Positions 13,290-26,716 of a stretch of DNA of 64,000 bases are shown here, one piece after another. Source of the DNA: Pampus argenteus. Its lineage: Eukaryota > Chordata > Actinopteri > Scombriformes > Stromateidae. Below the pieces are notes generated by a model. That model did not search any database. It was not told where the DNA came from and saw only the letters and a program-made list of their open reading frames with translations. Both the position numbers and the translations under genes were made by a program. The stretch is from assembly GCA_036937835.1 (NCBI GenBank), contig CM072874.1, forward strand, positions 12,600,001 through 12,664,000, given 5' to 3'. Positions within the stretch are counted from its first letter, which is position 1; every line of letters begins with the position of its first letter.

Positions 13290-16200
13290 GTATACACCGT
13301 AACACGTTTACTGAAAGCTCTTGTCACTGTGGTGAAACTGCTGAGACATCCTGCTTTACCTACTGATTGGTTGAATCTGTTTGATGAGAATTGGGTCACG
13401 GGCAATTTACAGATCCTCCGTGTCATGTCCTTTCAGCTCTGGGTTTGAAAGCCAGCCAGCAGTTTTATGTTGCAACTTGGTTTGCTTACAGTCGTTCGCA
13501 GCTGTATTCGAGCAGAATATAGCAACACATTTTTGATGTCTGCCGTCGACTTTGAAGGAATCACACAAGGCCACAATTTAGATTCTTGGAGTTATGGGTG
13601 GCCACCTTTTCGCACATACAGTTACGTAGAGCATTGCAAAATAAACGTGTAAATGTATTGACTTTAAACACCCCACCACTTGTATTTCTAATACACATTG
13701 GCTGCAAAGCTTGTGATGAGTTATGTGCCTCAAGCACAGTAACTGCTGTGTGCATATCAGTGATTGGCAGTTAAGAGTTTGTTCAATAGCCAAGTTATTT
13801 GCATGAGGTTCTCGTAGCGCAGGTGCCAGCTAAATCGCTAGAGGCTCAACTGAATATGTTGTCACATTTGGTGGGAAGATGGCGAAGTGCTACTACGTTA
13901 CAGTTTATTATTATTATTATTATTTATAACTAAAAATGATAAATTGGATGGAAAGTTATTAACAAGTGTGCTTTCTGTGCAAAGAAACACAATATAGATA
14001 GATATGGTTTAATTATTAATTATGATGTCATTTTGTAGTCGTCCCAAACCTATCACAGGTTAGAGACTATAATCACACACATTACTACTTGTTTTTCTCA
14101 CTCTGCACAGTTGATGCAGGAGTTTTTTCCCCCCAATAAAAGCAGAATACAGAGTAGAGCCTACAGCTGCTTTTCAGGCTGAGGCTGAGCTGTCAGCTAC
14201 AGGACAGACCAGGCCTCCTAATTAGTTATTTATCATATGTATACTAATGCAGTAGTGCTTTATGACCGTGATTATGTAACACCATAGAGTGCATTATCAT
14301 ATTAGAAACAAACAGCTTAGCTGTACACACATCTGTATACTCTACATCCCTTTATCGTGGTTAATGAAAATGAACACATATATTTTACATTGTATAGATC
14401 TTGTGAATTCAGCTTTGTCTCAGATGTGGATCATGGGACTAGTGTGTGATCACTAGTGTGATCAAGTGTGTATTGCTGAACTGAAACTAGCTATGAATTT
14501 GTAGGCACCCACTATAATAAATTCTGTTAGCAGTGTGGCCGATGGCTTTATTTAGCTGCAGCCAAAGGAAGTAGCAGTATCAGGAAACAAGTTATTTCAG
14601 ATGCTAACTGTGATAAGTTGCTCTACTGGCACCTCTGCTAGCATGTATATTTATCCTCTAAAAAATTAGGAAAACAAATCTGATTTCAAAATGTATGAAT
14701 TGACAGCTAATGTAAAGTCACGTCCAGAGTAGCTGAAGCTGGACAGTTTTGTGCTGAGATTGTTCTACTTCTGTTTGTTTGACAGTTTGACCAGTAGAAA
14801 GCTTCTTCTTTGTGACAAATGGCTAATGAATAAATTACATATACTGTATATAATCCCATATACACACTGTGACCAGCCAGTGGTCACAGTTTTGCTGCAT
14901 GTTCTTTCTGGCTCCAGCGAAGACAGATTCTTCCTTGTTTATTCCGTGGCCTTTGTCAGTCTGGGAGAAAAGGAAAAGAAGGAGGAGTCGCACAAGCTCT
15001 ACTGTAAATGGGCGGTGATCCAGCTGGGCTGTCTCTCTCTATATATATCTGTCTCTGCTGCTTTCTATGTGATGCTTTCTTTCACACTCAGCTCATCCTC
15101 ATCCTCTCCAGCCATGTTTAACTTATTGTTTGTCTTTTCCTCCACTTTCAGTTTGTTTGCGGCTAGCATCACTTTCTCTGAAACTACTGTACCCTTTTCT
15201 TCTCCTTTTTTTTTTAAAAGGAGAAGAAAAAAGGTTTTCTCTGTTCCCTCTGTGGCTGAAAGTTTGCCAAAACCCTTCTGTGCAAGGCTGAGCTTTGTTT
15301 GTTTGTGTACTGTGCTTTCATGTTGCCCGAGAGCCCGCTCTAACTTTGTTATTGTTCTAAAGCTGCAGACCTGGGCTGCTCTTGTTGAAATTCCTGACAA
15401 GTTTCCTATTCAACACATTTAGGTCACTGATTTCTTGTCAGATCTTGCAAACACAAAAGGAATTACAGTGCACATTCTCAGTTCGATCAAACAGTTTTAA
15501 GAAAAGTTAAAAGAAGAGTTAAAAGAAAGAACCAGTAGTCCCAGAGGAGCAGTCATTTGTTGACATTTGCATTGAACTAACAGTGAATCATGTGGGAAGC
15601 AGAGAGTGTTTTGGAAGACTACTACTGCAGACCTGTACAAAAAATGAGTTTGTGTCTTGACAGTTATTGTCTTCTCTAGGGCTGTAAGAGCTGATTATAT
15701 TTACTTTTTTTTCAGTTAATTAATAATACCTTTGGTCTATAAAATGTAATTGCTTGTTTGGTCCAAGGATATTAAATTTTTAATTAACAAAAAAACAGCA
15801 ATAAAATCCTCACATTTAGGAAGCAGGCAGCAGGCTTTTTTTTTTTTTTTGCTTGATTTACTCTATTATTAAAATTGTTAAGAATTAATTTTCAGTCCAT
15901 GATTAATCAACTATTGATTTGCTGTACCACTGGATGTGAAACATCACACAGCTAATGTAGTGATGCAAACGAGATTTCTCTCTTCGTCACTTTGCTCAGA
16001 CCTCCTCTTCCTCCTCCTCCGCCTCCCGATGTGCTGCTGTGTGTGTGTGTGTGTGTGTGTGTGTGTTCTTCTCATACATAAGATGCTCTTCAGCTGTGAT
16101 TCACTTTTACAAGTTTGGACTTTGCTGTTTTCTGTCTCACATGATTAATGTTGTGCCTGCTCAGTTGCTGCACGCTCACCTCTGCCTCTGCACATTATGT

Positions 16201-18819
16201 GAGTTTAACTCCTGCTGCGTCGGTCGCAGGCCTCGCTCTAATGTTTGCTGTTCTCTTCGCTTCGCATTTCCCTCCTCGCTGGTAAATCAGCTTTTTATAC
16301 ATTAATTACAGCCGAGACACTCTCATTTCTCTTTATCTGTGCTCTCTCGCAGCTGTTTCGTCACTCTTTCCTCTCTCTCTCCCCCCCTCCCGCTTTCACT
16401 GAAATGGTAAATGGTGTTTGTCAGAATACATTAGCCGTCTGTCGGCTCTATTCAGAGTGATTTTAGCCAATAACATGTTATTACTGAGTAAAATGTGTTT
16501 GTTTCATCTTCTGAAAATCCCAAAAAAAAAAAAAAAAGTTGTGAAAGCCATTTACTTGGAACTACTACTACTACTGTGTGAAGATTAACCCCCTCAATAT
16601 GTGTAGTCAAAACACTGAATCACTGTCTGCTTACCCATCTTTTCCCAGAACATCACACACATAAAATGAAGCTTAATCTGACTGACGCGGTCACAAGCTG
16701 GTAGCCAGGACTCAGAAATTACGAGGAAAGATTGTCATGCATACAGGCTGCTGGATGTCTGCAGGGTGATGCAGGTTTAAAATGTAACGGTGTGAGTGAG
16801 ACAGCCTCACTGCACTTAGTCATGCTGAGTTGCTCAGTGCTGTTGCTATGGAGCTGAACTCGAGGGTCAAGTTATTCACTATTATCCTGAAATCTGTTGC
16901 ATTTTGAGCTGAAATAAGCTTCGAACCATCCATAATGGAAGATTGATCGTAGAGTATTTTCTAGATCGAAGGTGGGATTTGGTGCAACTTTTGCAAGCCA
17001 GCGACTGAAATCAGTCGTCCATTTCTGTTATGAATAGGCCTTAAATATCCATCAGTGCCTGGAGAGCTTGATCATATTCAGACTGCTGTAAGCTAACAGG
17101 TGTTCGAAACGTACGAAACGTTAAAGGTCAGTATAGTATTACGGAGTGGAAGGAGGTCTTTGTTCCAGAAATATTCTCCAGTGTTAATACCCATCGCAAA
17201 GTGTGCTGCTCAACACAGAAACACAAGAGTCTCCTGAGTTGTAGCAATACTATAATCAGCTTTGTATCTGAGAAATCATGTTTTTGCCATATTTGATGGT
17301 TCTATATGATATAGTTGTCTAACTTACATTTTTTTACATGCACAATCTTGTACCTTTTGACTCTCCATTAATTAAAAAACCAGATATGTTCATGTTCAGT
17401 TGTTAATTGATTCAACCTGAGGGTTAGGGTTAGGGTTAGTTGGTTTATGTCCATCCAAGCATTGGAAGTGCTCCAAAATTGTGATTTTATGTTGATTGGC
17501 TCTGCCCTATTCTTTGTGAATTAAACAAAACATAAGATATCTTAAATTTAAATTGGACACAGATTTTGTGATTTTGGGCTATACAAATAAAATTTGATTT
17601 GATTTGATATCGGAGCAGTGCATACACAGGCTCTGTGTCTGTGTTAAACAAATCATCCTGGCTTCATACCTTTGATTTCCTTTTTGACTAAGAACATTTT
17701 AGCACATTAATCTACTGGGTAATGTAAGAAGAGACGTCTTCTTATCTGTTGTCAGACAGATGTGAGAACAAGTATGTAGCAGCTGCATTCGGGGAAACGC
17801 CTTGAATTCTGCGAGAAACGGCAGACATCATTTTGACATTGATGTTTATGATATCTGATAACCTCCACATGTGGCATGAAACATGCATATGGCAGCGACA
17901 TACAGTATAATTAATCCTTCCTTTTCATGTGCAAAGTTTGTCAGTGACATAATTCTGTTTTTAAGGTAAGCGGAAATGATAACTCTGCTGGTTGAACATA
18001 GGTCTGCACAGGCTGTGAATTACACTACTCTGACTCTATAGTACTGAATTTGAAATGTCAAAAAGGATACCCTGAAAGGACATGCTTACAGGATCACACA
18101 ATCTGCATTCGCTCAGTAGCATGATCTTCACACCTCCATATCATTTAAGATGCATCTTTATCAGTCAGTCACAGCACTTTCTAGTTTCATGTAGATGAGC
18201 TTGATTTGCAGGCTAACTGGAAATTAAAGGTACCTCTTATAGATATACCTAAAATCTGTATTTGTTTGGGGTTTTCCTTTCTGGCATGGTGCCACTCAGA
18301 CAGATCATCTGAACAACCTTTATGAACATGGTAGACAAACACTGTCTTTTGCAGCACTCAGTGCACTGTGCGAATCTTGTCTGGTCCCTTTTAAGCCTTC
18401 CACATATGGTTAACATTAGATGTCTGTCCTTTAAACTGCTGTGTTTCTGCTTTGTGATCTATTTTTAATGGTATTTGCATCCTAGAAGATACAAAAAAAA
18501 AAAAGGAACCGGACACAACACAACATGGGGCTCACTAAGACCACCACCAGACATCAGGAAGTAAAGTAGAGTTTGAAAAAGGATCTAAACGCTCATCCCA
18601 CCTGTTATTCATTAAAGTGGGCAAAAGGAAAAAAAAAGACATTATAAAAAAAACAATAACTTGGCGCTTGTCAGTTCTGCAAACATTTCTCGAATAGGAT
18701 GTGGTTACTCAGTAGGGAGTGGGAGGTCTGTCTTTTAAAAGATCTTTGCTCGGCTGTAGATATGTGTAGACTGTTCAGTGAAATAAAAAGATCATAGGAT
18801 CGCTACGCTCGTATGAACT

Positions 18820-18856
<37 letters not shown>

Positions 18857-18872
18857 GGTGAATCAGTGCTCA

Positions 18873-18928
<56 letters not shown>

Positions 18929-21900
18929 TTTATTGTGGTAAAAAAAAAAGCTACTTTTGCCACTAATGATTTTGTTTACCACCATTAAATCAGTGCTGCG
19001 GATGCTGTTTTGGGCCAGCATGAGCAAATTTGTGGAAGTTCAGTGTAGCTAATATTTCCTCTTTACATTAGATGAAGATGGCTTCATTTATGATAGCATT
19101 TTCCTCCCTAATAATAACTCAAAATAAAAACCTCTCGTCATGTCTGTCTTGTCTTATTGGTGCACCAAATTTCAAACCAATCAAGTTTTAATTTCGTTCT
19201 ACCAAACATGCAGTATTCTCAGCTCTGTTGACGGAGGCAGAGGTAATTTCCCCCCTACATGCTGTGACTTTGTTGTTATATCTGAGGTTGTTTGGATTAT
19301 AATAATAGGAGCAGGGCCAACTGAATTACCTCTCCAGAGCTCTTATCAAGCTCTTTATCCCTTTCTGCGCTCACTTGATCAGTGAGTCCACCTGAATGAA
19401 AGCTTACATCTGGAGGATCACTCTCGCCCTTCAGGCAAGGCCAAACATCAGTGTTGACGCTCATATCCCATTGGTCCTCTCATAAGGAAACTGAAATGTT
19501 GGGGAAGGAAGGCCTTCACCTTCCTGCCCAGGCAGCTGGTCATAGAGTTTGTAATCCATCCCTCCCACAAAGCTAGCCTCCTATAACGGATTGATACGAT
19601 AGCCTCTGATTATTGTCTTTCTCTCTTTCTTTTCTTCATCCCCTCTCACTCACTTGCTGCCTTTGAATAATGTTCTTTTTTTCTCCTAATTTATTTATCA
19701 ATTATCTTATTAGTGTTTCTTTTCACTCTGTCTCTGCTCTTCTGTTTCCTTGTAACTCAGGTTTTTTTTTAACACTGCACCTATTTTCCATCATACTGTA
19801 TGATTTAACCTGAGGGAGTAGTTATAGGTTAATGATTCGTCTCTGTCAGTCTTATGTTTGTCTGTGTGTGTCCACTGTGGGTGTGGCCACTGTGTGTATG
19901 TGTGTGTCCACTGTGTGTGTTTGTGTGATAGAGGGAGAGAGAGCACCCTTATGTGCATTAAAACCAGGATATCCAAATAAAAGTAGGGTTGTGCCCTCAT
20001 GGACTCAGGGTGAAAGTCTGCCTTACCTCTTTGATGTACCCGGAAGGTAAATTTAACAGCAGGGGCTGCAGGCAGCTGGCATCAAACATGGAACACGCAA
20101 TGTAAAATGTGATTTCTTTGCAAAAAAACCTCCAAAAACATTATGAGATGATTATTTCTTTATTATGATATTTGATTTTCTTAGATTTTATTTTTGTCGA
20201 TCTTTTCATGTTTTACATCTGAACAGTGCTAGTTACAAACAAACATTGCTTCAGTTTTGTAATAACTGATAAATATTTAACTGAGCTTGGTTGGACTCCA
20301 CCGGACTGCACTGTTTGCAGTACACCTTGGACTCAGGTAGATTAAAATCAAATACACATATGCATGCATTCATTTTCATGCCTTTTTGTCTAGGACAGGT
20401 TAAAGAATTTTGAACGAAGAGTTGAGCTTGCGGTTGCTCAACTCTTCGTTCAAAATTCTTTGTGTGTGTGTTGTTGTTTTTTTTTCTAGGCCTTACCTTA
20501 TCCATCTTTGTTTCATTAATTGTTTTGTTCCCATCATGCGGCTTTGCCTGCAAGCTGTGTAGCACTGTTTAGTTTTGTCTCTTTTATGGTTCCGCTAACT
20601 GCTAAGCCTCCCTGGCCTATAATATTGTCAGCTATAAATACATGTATGATATGACTATATTTTTTACAAGGTGAAGAATGGACATAAAGTATTTCATATG
20701 ACACATTCTATAAATCTAAATTACTAAATTTGTTTCTTGAATTCCGCGCTGGGAATATAATAATACTGATGTGTTATCATCAATATGAATCCAGCATTTA
20801 AACGATGCTGCGAGAGTATAAGCACTATCCATGATCAAGACATTATGACTGTTGTGGACTTAGAGGCGTTAACACTTAGTGTCTGTTCAAACCTGTTACA
20901 CTAGACAGGTTCTGAACCACAGAAGTAACTGCAGCCTGTGTAGATGCACCTCAGTGGAAATACACGATTCTATGGATACATTAGTGTTTCTGTAGTGCTT
21001 TACTGCAGAATGGCAAAGTCAACACACTGCTTTTTTTTAGGGTCTTAGGGTTCATTGACTTGCAAGCATCTATCTAACTAGATATACTAAAGCATACAAA
21101 ACTTGCATGTACACTTAAATCTGTACGTTATCTGCTATGAGCTATATTTGGTGACAGTCCAGTTGCTCACATGAACCAACATTAACTAAGAAGCCAACTA
21201 TGTACTGTATACTATATCTGAATATACTGTTTATAAAAACAGAAGGCCCACACATGAGAGTTGGCCGCAGAGTTGCATTTCCATGTGAACATCTGGTAAC
21301 CAATTAAGAAGGATGTATAGCAGGAAGGAAGTCATTTTCCCAATCTACTGATGCACATAAATGCATCATTCAATAAGATCTATCAGTCAGTAAGGAAAAT
21401 ACATTGAATCTTTTTTTGCACACATAAAAAACTATGTTTGTGTCTTGTGCTTTTTCTGATGAAACAACGGCACACCTTATCAACTTTAATTGTTAATATA
21501 TCTGATCTGCCACTGATCACTAAGTTCTACTGATCACTATCTTCCATTGATCACTATGTGCCACTGATCACTATCTTCCACTGATCACTATCTTCTACTG
21601 ATCACTATCTTCCACTGATCACTATCTTCTATTGATCACTATCTTCCACTGATCACTATCTTCTACTGATCACTATCTTCTACTGATCACTATCTTCCAT
21701 TGATCACTATCTTCCACTGATCACTATCTTCTACTGATCACTATCTTCCATTGATCACTATCTTCTACTGATCACTATCTTCCACTGATCACTATCTTCT
21801 ACTGATCACTATCTTCTACTGATCACTATCTTCTACTGATCACTATCTTCCACTGATCACTATCTTCTACTGATCACTATCTTCCACTGATCACTATCTT

Positions 21901-24900
21901 CCATTGATCACTATCTTCTACTGATCACTATCTTCCATTGATCACTATCTTCTACTGATCACTATCTTCCACTGATCACTATCTTCCACTGATCACTATC
22001 TTCTACTGCTCTAATTCTGAGACGCATTAGCTGCTTCTACAAATGACACTTAATTCTCACTCCAGGCTTCAGTTAAATGCTTTGACATCTTAGAGAGACG
22101 TCTCTCTGACAGGAAACTATCTCGCCAAAGTGATTTATATTTCACAATAGCACTGTGTAAAGCTTAGCCACACTTAGCATTTACACACACATTGATGTTG
22201 ACTGAAGTGCAAGAAACGATTTAATTATTTAATCAAATTGTACGTATCTCAACAAATCTCTGCGTATTGTAAATGTGGAACCTGTTTAAGTTTAGAACTG
22301 GTTTTAATATCCATCATAACCTTGCAGAGTGCAACCACACAGTTCCCGCCAGTTTAATGTGCTCTCATTGCTCTCCCACTGTCTTTCAGCAACATTTAAT
22401 TTGCATCTTTAAGGTCATTAATCTTTTTGCAGACAGGAATGGTGGGCGTATGTAAATTTAACACTCCATTAGTCAGCGTCAGCCATCACCGTGCTCCTCT
22501 ACTAATGTCTCTGCTGCTGCTGCTACTGCTACTGTGGACATTCACGCCTGCCAGCTCTGCCTGCATATGTATAACCTGTTTTCCACTATCACTCAGCACA
22601 GACAACCGTAGCATTTGGCTCAGTGGACCTATCGTTTTTGAACGGCTCACTTTCCTGTCCTGCAGATTGCCTGACTATAAAGTTGCACAGTCAGTGTTTT
22701 TAATGAATGCAATTGTAAAAAATAATCACCAGAAGCTGTAGGCTATAGACCTGTTCACGCACTGATCCCAACGGAAATGCCTGGGATGTAACAATGTTAT
22801 AGTACATCATTTCTGCAGCGATACAGTACAGGAGGAAAAAAAAAGATCAATTCTAAACAACCAGGCATCGGTAGAGGTCATCAACAATTGTTTTCATTGG
22901 TTGCTTGCGGGCGGTAATGCAATGCCAATTCAATGACAGGAGTCAATGGCGGCCATTCACTCGATGCTAGCAGCCTGTAATGTTAGCTTGTTGTCATCTC
23001 ACTCTCTATTTCTTTAGAGACAAACACTTATTCTCATAAGATATGTTAGGCCAGACCTCAGGGTGACACTGAGTACACATATCCAGTTTCTGCCACTGCT
23101 GTTTTTTTTTTGTGTATAGCGGATTAACATTCAACACTTGGCATTCAACACAGCCCAACCCTCATTCTTTATTGTGTTGTAGATCAGTAAATGTAGGCCA
23201 AACAGTGGAATGGGATTTTTCTTCTCACCACAGCACAATACTCCCTTTTTCTTTATTTAGCCTGGATGGCAGATATCCAAGTGTTAATGAATTGCAGTTT
23301 TTTTTTTCCATTGATGCGTATGTTTGTTTCATGTGACAGTATGCATTGATATCTCTGGTGAGTTTTTTTTTTTTTTGGTAAATAACATGCATCACACAGT
23401 CACATTATTAAGTAGCACAATATAAATTTGTGGAAAATATTTTTAAGAATGCTTACATCATTACAATTTACATGTTCATGGCGTTGATACATATTTACAC
23501 TGACGTGGTAGGCTTTCTGTTATGTAATCACTGTTGGCTTACATGCTCCGTGTCACTGCTACTTGTTCACAGCTACAAAAAGGAAAAGTGACAACATGAG
23601 CCAACAATTACGCTGGCACACTTGTTCTTTTGAATACAATTATGACACCATTATTGTATTGTGATATTAATAGCAATATTTATGTATGATAAGAAAGGAA
23701 AGTGGAACTCTGGTCAGGCGTCTTTTCTGTCAACTTACTGTTGTTTGTGAGAAAAAGACGAAAACGGACGAATGGGCAGAAACGACTTTCTTGTGGGTAA
23801 GTTTTGCGGGGAGCAAAACATTAAGGTGCTAAATAAAAGGTAATTACATAAGGTCACCAGGGGAAATGGGTGCTGTGTGCCCTCAGGCTCTGGCCATCTA
23901 TCTGTTTTAATACACACAATGTGTCAGCAGCAAATCGAATCTGCAGGGCGCAGTTGAAGGCTGCACCACAAACACACACACACACACACACACACACATA
24001 AATGCACTCCTCTCAGGTTGTGGATACGGGTCCCCACCTGCTTAGCTGTGCAGTTAGGTGGCTCGGTAGAGTCCCACCTCATCTTATTTAACAGATAGAG
24101 TTCAAAGATTAGCTGCAAATAATGCTGAACATTGGTTCTATATTTGTTTTGTGGCCTCAGTAGACTTCAGTTAGCTTTAATGAATGGAAAGTCAAGTCAA
24201 GATGATACGACAGTATCAGTTGTACAGTAACAGTATACATCAGTATCCTTGTTACTGCTTAATACATGCTTTTAGCTGTTGGTAAGACTATATGAAAGAT
24301 ATTTGCCGTTATTTTTGGCATTGATATTTGTGTATGGCTTTTTATTGAATAATCAATTAATGCACAATAGAAATGCATTTGTGGTAGCGTAGTAAAGGAA
24401 ATAAATCGCATTAAATCAGGACAAATGTAAAGACAACACTCAGATGTAACTGGATGCCTGAGATCAGTTTGACATATTGGATCATGTATATTTAGCTAAA
24501 TGTCATGATAAATGTTTTCCTATGGTGTAAACCAGGGATAGATTGTGCCATTGCCGTTTGATCTGCTCTCTGTGGTCGACACCATGTGGCCCAACTTCCT
24601 GTAAAGCTCTGCATTCCAATACAGCATAGCTACTCTCTGGGGATTTAACACGTGACCTCATCTATCTTAAACTATACCCTTCTCCGAGAGGAACAGCAGA
24701 CGTTCTGTCTCCCGTTCAACTGCGTTCAACCGCTCTGTTCTGTCGACATCATCTTATCAAACATCAAAGTTATAGAAAAGACAGTAAAGCCTACTGTCTG
24801 TCATGTTAACATACTTTTCAGTTCTTTTTACTACTCTGTTCCTGAGCTGATCTGCTTTGCCTACACACACTCTTGTCTTGGCTCTCTCTTATGAGAGGTA

Positions 24901-26676
24901 AGCCTCCTGCTGGATAAGGCTGGGTGAAGCTGTGTGTCTGAAATCAATATAACAGTAATAATGATCTATCATAAACATAAACACCTGTTAAATAATCATA
25001 CTGACATTTGTCACATTAAAAGTGCATGATAACATCAGGCAAGATGTCGGAACGAACCTTACGTATTCCTTATCATGTTTTCGTAACGTTAAATACAATA
25101 CACTTATCATCTGTTTTGACTACATAATTGCGTATCACAATATCTTCAAAGTGCACAGTATCCCATGATCACCACAACATAATCGCACTGAAAGAAAACA
25201 AACTGTGCCGTTGAATTATTGCCCACATGTTTGATCCCAGGGAGCAGTTTGTATATCTGTACTTTGTGTGTTTGTATGTTGAGTTTATTTCTCCTCTTAT
25301 TTAACACGCTGAAAACACTTTTTGAGTTTGATTTTAATGGTGTTAACCGTATTTGAAGCATTTGCAGTATGTCAAGAAACTGTGCTGTGTTTTGTGTTAC
25401 GTTGTATGTGTAGTATTCTTTGTGAGCACTGTACAGGCTCCTCTATAAACACATCTAGGCCTCTACACATAACTTGTATTTAGGATTAATGTGTCTAGGC
25501 CTGAACAGGCAGCGGTAACCGATTTGTTTCAGAATCTGTATTAAAAGTTCCCTGGTTCAGTGTCGCAGTGGACATTACCGTTAATGAGATTGTGGCTGCT
25601 ATGCTAATGATTCTTATGAGGATCTGAGCCTGTGTGTTTTATAACACAAAGAGACACAATAGAGAAAAGACAAAAAAAACTGGGATGGCATAAACATCAA
25701 CTGTTTCTCCGTGTGTGAGAGGAAGTCGCAGTGCTCGGCTGAATTGTAAACTTGTTTATCCGTATTTGAGCGTATACTTCTCTGACTCACAACACTCGCT
25801 TTGACCTTCATTTATTGCACAGCATTCCAAAAACACCCGGCGGGCAATACGCTGCCGAGGATGAAAAGGTTCCTTTTCAAGTCAGAAAAATTTGGATTGT
25901 AAAACTCAATTTACAAGTCGCACAATACGTTGACTCATCAGAGTTCATTTTGGGACCTGGTTTAAAAAAAAAAAAAAAAAAGGTGTATTAGTTTTAGTCA
26001 AATTTCTGTCTGTTTCCTTTTAAATTTGTATGTATGTTTAAGATTTATCTGGGTGGAGCATTCATCCTGCATTAGTTTTGTTTGAGTCTACAGCTCAAAA
26101 GCAGGTAACATCTGATAACATTACTTATAGAGACATGATTTTACTGAATGCAGGATACTTCTTATAAACTTACTACAACTAAGCCTTGTTTTCATTGTGA
26201 AAAAAAAAGCTAAATTAATCCTGACCTCACTAACCACTTTTGCTGCATTATAACAATGTAAAACATTGTCTGCTTTTGCATCTGACAGACAACAATCAGA
26301 AATTGCACAGCGACAAGGTCCACGTCAGTTAAACATAAACATAACATATGAAGAAACTCAGCATCTACATCACAAGAGAAAATACTTTTGGTGGATGTTT
26401 TTGAACAGCTGAAATTGCTCCACTTAGGGGAGAAAAAAAAGAAAGAAAGAATAGGCTGATGCTATGAAATGATGATTGAAGTCACAAAACAGTGTAGGAG
26501 ATGTAAGGACGGGTGGATGGGTGAGTGCGGTGGAGAGAAGAAAAGGGAGCCATCACACAATCACATGATGATTTCTGAAACAAGGGTAGCTTTATAAATG
26601 TGTTCCTCTCTAGCAACCAAAGGCTCCACTCACAGTGATTCAAAGACCAAATCAGCACACACAAACACACATGTGC

Positions 26677-26716
<40 letters not shown>

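Noticed and set aside
15192..15234. Imperfect hairpin of CTTCTCCTTTT and AAAAGGAGAAG
   Set aside because: Simple-sequence pyrimidine/purine tracts pair readily by chance, and the arms have bulges.
14751..15422. 223-codon open frame in intron 2, the longest in the window
   Set aside because: Composition is Phe/Ser/Leu-rich as expected of CT-rich intron DNA, no domain or splice structure is recognised, and it lies within the nr3c1 intron.
21511..22009. Regular repeats suggesting a CRISPR-like array
   Set aside because: Units are contiguous at 17 bp with no unique spacers and the context is a vertebrate intron.
22399..22406. ATTTGCAT octamer in intron 2 as an enhancer site
   Set aside because: A single 8-bp match in 31 kb of AT-rich DNA is expected by chance, and there is no conservation data.
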